64,000 bases of DNA from contig DYIF01000007.1 of the NCBI GenBank assembly GCA_020723765.1, positions 1-64,000 of the forward strand, written 5' to 3'. Shown piece after piece: positions 60,930-64,000 of this stretch (positions are counted from its first letter, which is position 1; every line of letters begins with the position of its first letter). The notes beneath the pieces are model-generated. The model was given only the letters and a program-made list of their open reading frames with translations. It ran no database searches and was not told the origin of the DNA. The DNA comes from Elusimicrobium minutum (GTDB taxonomy: Bacteria; Elusimicrobiota; Elusimicrobia; Elusimicrobiales; UBA9959). Both the position numbers and the translations under genes were made by a program.

Positions 60930-61697
60930 TTATTTGCTTAAAACTTTCTGGTAATGTATTACTCTTAAAAATTTATCCGCTTTTAAGCTTTCGCCTCCGA
61001 CAAGCGCTCCGTCTATGTTGGGTTTTGCCATAAGTTCGTCTATGTTTTCGGCTTTGACCGAGCCTCCGTATAATATTCTTATATTTTCCGATGTGTTGGT
61101 ATCGTACAACCTCGATATCTCTTTCCTTACGAATATATGAGCGTCTTCCGCCTGGTCGGGAGTCGCTGTTTTCCCGGTTCCTATCGCCCACACCGGCTCG
61201 TAAGCTATCACTATTGCGGACAAATCTTCTTTCGATATCTCTTTTAGCCCGTTTTGAATTTGGGTTTGCAATACTCTGTAGGTTTGATTGTTTTCTCTCT
61301 CTTCCAATGTTTCTCCTATGCAAAATATGACCTTTAAATTGTTTTTAAGAGCGGATTTTATTTTTTTGTTTAGCGTCTCGTCGGTTTCTCCGAATATTTT
61401 TCTTCTTTCGGAATGGCCAATTATGACATAGTCGCATCCGATGTCTTTTAATTGTAATGGAGAAACTTCTCCGGTAAAGGCTCCTTTTTCTTCCCAGCAC
61501 ATATTTTGAGCCGATAGCAATATTTTCGAATCGAAAATTATGTTTTTAACGGTTTCCAGATTTGTAAAACTCGGAGCAAGCAATACTTCGTGTTTTAAAT
61601 CCGGGTCGAGCCCTTTTTTAATCGCGCTTGCAAGCTCCCCGGCTTCTTTTCTTGTAAGATGCATCTTCCAATTTCCCGCAATCATCGGCTTTCTCAT
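60930..61697 (-). CDS. tpiA: Triosephosphate isomerase encoded in the BMC operon
   Basis: 255 residues: MIAGNWKMHLTRKEAGELAS, catalytic His in DYVIIGHSERRKIFGE, catalytic Glu in VIAYEPVWAIGTGKTATPDQ, and phosphate loops ILYGGSVKAENIDEL and GALVGGESL. No N-terminal encapsulation helix, so it is probably cytosolic, converting glyceraldehyde-3-phosphate from DeoC to dihydroxyacetone phosphate. GGAGG before the ATG. Confidence 0.97.
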   Translation of the reverse strand: MRKPMIAGNWKMHLTRKEAGELASAIKKGLDPDLKHEVLLAPSFTNLETVKNIIFDSKILLSAQNMCWEEKGAFTGEVSPLQLKDIGCDYVIIGHSERRKIFGETDETLNKKIKSALKNNLKVIFCIGETLEERENNQTYRVLQTQIQNGLKEISKEDLSAIVIAYEPVWAIGTGKTATPDQAEDAHIFVRKEISRLYDTNTSENIRILYGGSVKAENIDELMAKPNIDGALVGGESLKADKFLRVIHYQKVLSK

Positions 61698-61723
61698 AAT
61701 AACCTCCAGTTAAATTTAAAAAA

Positions 61724-62272
61724 CTAAATATTTTCGGAAAATAACTCTTTTCTGGGATTCGGTATTATAACTTTGTCTACCAAAAGCCCTTTTTTAGAAA
61801 CCGCCATAGATCCGGCGTTAACCGCCGTTTCCACGGAAGCCACGGTTCCCGTCATCGTTACAAATCCTTTGCCGCCCAAAGCCATCGCTAATCTTATTTC
61901 TATAAGCTTTACATCCGCGGCTTTTACCGCGGCATCCGCCGCTTCTATTATTGCGGATACGGAAAAAGCTTCTATTACGCCTAAAGCCTTGGGCTCTTCT
62001 ATAATAACGGTGTTTTCTATGGCTTTGAGCACATCCTCATGGATGTTAGGTATTACGAAATTGTCTGCAAGACAATACGATGCTATCGATATTCCCGCCT
62101 CAACGCTTGCGTTTACGTCTCCCACATCTCCGGATATGAGTATCAGGTATTTTCCGGGACATATGCTTCTTGAAAGAATCAGTTTAACATCGGAGGTTTT
62201 TAGCATGTGGTCGGCAACCTGATAACCTTTGGCTATGCTTGAAAGTTCAACTCCGCCTATTGCGTTTAACAT
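61724..62272 (-). CDS. pduT: BMC-T shell protein 2, PduT-like with cluster cysteine
   Basis: 182 residues, two BMC domains. The first has SIAKGYQVADHMLKTSDVKL and SRSICPGKYLILISGDVGDV with Cys at residue 38, the position reported to ligate the [4Fe-4S] cluster in PduT; the second has ALGVIEAFSVSAIIEAADAA and LGGKGFVTMTGTVASVETAV. Its gene lies 4 bases behind the PduS-like gene. It may conduct electrons across the shell. Confidence 0.93.
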   Translation of the reverse strand: MLNAIGGVELSSIAKGYQVADHMLKTSDVKLILSRSICPGKYLILISGDVGDVNASVEAGISIASYCLADNFVIPNIHEDVLKAIENTVIIEEPKALGVIEAFSVSAIIEAADAAVKAADVKLIEIRLAMALGGKGFVTMTGTVASVETAVNAGSMAVSKKGLLVDKVIIPNPRKELFSENI

Positions 62273-62276
62273 AAAA

Positions 62277-63620
62277 TCATCCTATTATTTCTATATATTT
62301 AAAATTAACCTCACCTACGGTTCCGTCGATACTGGAATGAACCGGACATCCCAACTCCTTTTCTTCCACATCCGCTATTATCTGCCCTTTCTTTACCGCG
62401 TCTCCCTTTTTTACTATAGGTTTTGTCGAAACTCCTATATGCTGGGAAAGTAATATTTTAACTTTTTCGGGTTTATAATCAAAATTGGAATAAGGAGCCG
62501 GTTTGTCGTAATCGGAAAGTCCTAATTTTTTAATTAATTTTTTAACGGGCACTTTTCTGAATTCTCTTAACGGATGAGGTTCTTTAGGCTTTATTTGAGA
62601 TACCGCGGAATTTTTTATTCCTATTTTCATTTCCCTTAAATTATTTTTAGATTTTACGCATACCTCTTTGGGATTTAGGTTTTCGGGACAGGAATATAAA
62701 CTGCATAATGAGCATTCGCAACATAAAAGAGAATATTCGTTGTGTATTTTTGATTCTTTCGGGTTGAATAAAAGGCTCCTCATGGATCTATGAGGCTGAA
62801 CGGAGTGTCCCAGCAAGTATCTCGGACAAAATTCGGTACAAAAAGAGCACTGGTCGCATGCGGATTTTCCTATTCTGGAAAATTGTTCTACGCCTTGAGT
62901 TTTCTTTTTTATAAGAGGATGGTCCGCCGCCAGAACTATTATTCCGGCCGATGTTTTGGTAACTTGAGTTTCGAGGTCGGTTATTACTTTTCCCATCATA
63001 GGTCCGCCGTCTATTCCGACGGGATTTTTCACGGTTGTTCCTTGGCAAAATTCTATCGCTTCTTTATAACTTATCCCTATCGGAACCTTGATAGTGGAAG
63101 GTTTTTTTACCGCTCCCGTAACGGTTATAAACTTTTCGACCACCGGCGTTTTGTTTGACAGAGATATATTGTAAACGGTTTCCACATTGTTAACAACGCA
63201 TCCTACGCTTAAAGGAATTTCTCCGGGAGGAATTATTCTTTTCGTCGTTTCGTACACCAGGCAAAATTCGTCTCCGGCGGGATAAAAATCTCCCAATTTG
63301 AAAACCGATATGTTTTCTTCTTTTCGGCATTCCTTTTCCAATTTTTCTATAAGCTTTTCGTGTTTTTTCTTTATTCCTATTATTCCCTTTTTTGCTCCTA
63401 CGCTTTTCATTAAAAGTTTGATTCCGTTTATTACTTCTTCCGTAAAAAATTCCATTATTATCTGGTCTTTTCTCAATAAAGGTTCGCATTCCGCTGCGTT
63501 AAGTATGACTATTTCGGCTTGAGAGTTTGCTTTTACGTAGGTTGGAAAACCGGCTCCGCCCGAGCCGACTATACCGGCTTTTCTTATTTGTTTTACAAAA
63601 TTTTCTTTGTTAAATTCCAT
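62277..63620 (-). CDS. pduS: PduS/RnfC-like flavo-iron-sulfur protein
   Basis: 447 residues. GIVGSGGAGFPTYVKA and NAAECEPLLRKDQ mark the NADH/FMN-binding part of the RnfC/PduS family; SLBB-like residues 165-235; two [4Fe-4S] motifs CDQCSFCTEFCPRYLLGH (about 260-277) and CCECSLCSLYSCPENLNP; a C-terminal barrel-sandwich domain (LLSQHIGVSTKPIVKKGDAV). PduS binds PduT and reduces corrinoid in the Pdu system. Here no B12 enzyme is seen, so NADH oxidation with electron export is the likely role. Probably the first gene of the operon. Confidence 0.93.
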   Translation of the reverse strand: MEFNKENFVKQIRKAGIVGSGGAGFPTYVKANSQAEIVILNAAECEPLLRKDQIIMEFFTEEVINGIKLLMKSVGAKKGIIGIKKKHEKLIEKLEKECRKEENISVFKLGDFYPAGDEFCLVYETTKRIIPPGEIPLSVGCVVNNVETVYNISLSNKTPVVEKFITVTGAVKKPSTIKVPIGISYKEAIEFCQGTTVKNPVGIDGGPMMGKVITDLETQVTKTSAGIIVLAADHPLIKKKTQGVEQFSRIGKSACDQCSFCTEFCPRYLLGHSVQPHRSMRSLLFNPKESKIHNEYSLLCCECSLCSLYSCPENLNPKEVCVKSKNNLREMKIGIKNSAVSQIKPKEPHPLREFRKVPVKKLIKKLGLSDYDKPAPYSNFDYKPEKVKILLSQHIGVSTKPIVKKGDAVKKGQIIADVEEKELGCPVHSSIDGTVGEVNFKYIEIIG

Positions 63621-63637
63621 ATTTGTCGTTTGATTTT

Positions 63638-63665
63638 ATTATATAAAAAACAAAGATGTAAACAA
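63638..63665 (-). promoter_or_regulatory. Weak promoter for the BMC operon
   Basis: Minus strand TTGTTT, 16 bases, TATAAT (63638-63643). The start would be about 11 bases before the PduS ATG, with no ribosome binding site. Confidence 0.4.
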
Positions 63666-63717
63666 AATAAAAAAACGGTTTAAAGATAAATTTTTATATG
63701 GTTTTAAGAGATAGACG

Positions 63718-63757
63718 TTTTCAATTGAAAATATTTATTTTCATTTGAAAATATTTG
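63718..63757. promoter_or_regulatory. Two tandem 20-base palindromic repeats (putative regulator sites)
   Basis: TTTTCAATTGAAAATATTTA (63718-63737) and TTTTCATTTGAAAATATTTG (63738-63757) match at 18 of 20 positions; each contains a TTTTCA(A/T)TTGAAAA dyad. Two helical turns apart, in the intergenic region between the BMC operon and a divergent secreted-protein gene. Confidence 0.65.
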
Positions 63758-63815
63758 AGTGTTTTTAACGGGGCTAAATAAATAGATTTTGCTATGGAGC
63801 TCTCGATTGGCGAGT

Positions 63816-63832
63816 TTGGCATAAAAATTGAT
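63816..63832 (+). promoter_or_regulatory. Sigma-54-like promoter
   Basis: TTGGCAT (63816-63822), then AAAAA and TTGAT (63828-63832), matching TTGGCA-N-TTGC(A/T) with one substitution at the -12 C. The tandem repeats lie 60-100 bases upstream, where an enhancer-binding protein would sit. Confidence 0.45.
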
Positions 63833-63840
63833 ACTAATTG

Positions 63841-63867
63841 TTTTTGCGACTTAAAAAATCGCAAAAA
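63841..63867 (+). repeat. Inverted repeat in the leader of the last gene
   Basis: TTTTTGCGA / TCGCAAAAA, 9-bp perfect arms with a 9-base loop, just downstream of the predicted promoter and 11 bases before the ATG. It could be an operator or an RNA hairpin. Confidence 0.55.
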
Positions 63868-63878
63868 AAGGAGGAGTA

Positions 63879-64000
63879 ATGAAAAAAATACTAATATGTT
63901 TAATGTTGATTATACCCGAGATAACGTATTCTGAGACGTTTTCCTCGGTTTTTGACGGTAACGGGGTTTATAGATTGTCTGTTTCGGACGAAGATTTAAA
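63879..64000 (+). CDS. Secreted protein, 5' end only
   Basis: The gene runs off the window. Forty residues are visible: a signal peptide MKKILICLMLIIPEITYS, then ETFSSVFDGNGVYRLSVSDE. GGAGGAG precedes the ATG. Function unknown. It is divergent from the BMC operon and shares its upstream region. Confidence 0.7.
   Translation, partial: MKKILICLMLIIPEITYSETFSSVFDGNGVYRLSVSDEDL

Overview
The window is about 64 kb of a low-GC bacterial chromosome, tightly packed and with long same-strand runs whose genes overlap by 1 to 17 bases. Ile is mostly ATA and Arg mostly AGA. The content suggests an anaerobic or fermentative, diderm-like, uncultured lineage: oxygen-sensitive class I fumarase, several radical SAM enzymes, a membrane pyrophosphatase, PilT and pilin-like proteins, lipoproteins and a bacterial microcompartment (BMC). 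No rRNA or single marker allows a safe phylum call; an Elusimicrobiota- or Omnitrophota-like candidate lineage would fit, but this is a guess. Several genes lack a ribosome binding site and start 6 to 9 bases after a -10 box, so leaderless mRNAs are probably common.

Layout. 1-9139 (+): HD-GYP regulator, an rsmI gene fused to a phosphatase domain, glyA, a two-component pair, three pilin/TadE-like secreted proteins and an FtsH-like protease. 9142-13920: exported phospholipase D-like protein, a membrane protein, then a palindrome-rich variable zone around a tRNA-Ser gene. There a 2.3 kb insert carrying a restriction-modification pair is bounded by a 17-base copy of the tRNA 3' end. 13924-17140 (-): the paired radical SAM/DUF4130 DNA-metabolism proteins and RmuC. 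17262-20526 (+): a secreted protein, a NERD-domain helicase-like protein and a short PduO-type adenosyltransferase. 20531-26402 (-): argS, rsfS, a cyclic-nucleotide-binding protein, pilT, a LytR_C protein and a nadD-yqeK fusion. 26448-33388 (+): tldE/tldD, methyltransferase, AmrS-like radical SAM protein, ECF sigma factor and a predicted target gene. 33414-34800: a long inverted repeat, a Cys-rich TPR protein and a transposase remnant. 34912-41191 (+): fumarase, EamA transporter, DUF4139 protein, pseudopilin, archease and RtcB. 41193-46566: O-methyltransferase, pyrophosphatase, membrane proteins. 46622-53226 (+): a long operon sucC-sucD-corA-rimO-lipoprotein-comB-queC-queE, then a small protein and an aminotransferase.

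55141-63620 (-) is the most remarkable part: a BMC operon with two BMC-H, two BMC-T and three BMC-P shell genes, and the enzymes DeoC, CoA-acylating aldehyde dehydrogenase, PduL, RpiB-like isomerase, triosephosphate isomerase and a PduS/RnfC-like flavo-Fe-S protein. It fits the sugar-phosphate-utilising BMC class. The inferred route is deoxyribose-5-phosphate to acetaldehyde plus glyceraldehyde-3-phosphate inside the shell, then acetyl-CoA and acetyl-phosphate. DeoC, aldehyde dehydrogenase and PduL carry N-terminal encapsulation-type helices; RpiB and TPI do not. No alcohol dehydrogenase is present, so NADH may be reoxidised by PduS passing electrons through the BMC-T that keeps the PduT cluster cysteine. 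Unusual points are a six-cysteine linker in DeoC, loss of the RpiB catalytic Cys, tpiA in the operon, and an internal promoter with a perfect palindromic operator. A secreted-protein gene is transcribed divergently at the right edge, behind two tandem 20-base repeats and a sigma-54-like promoter.
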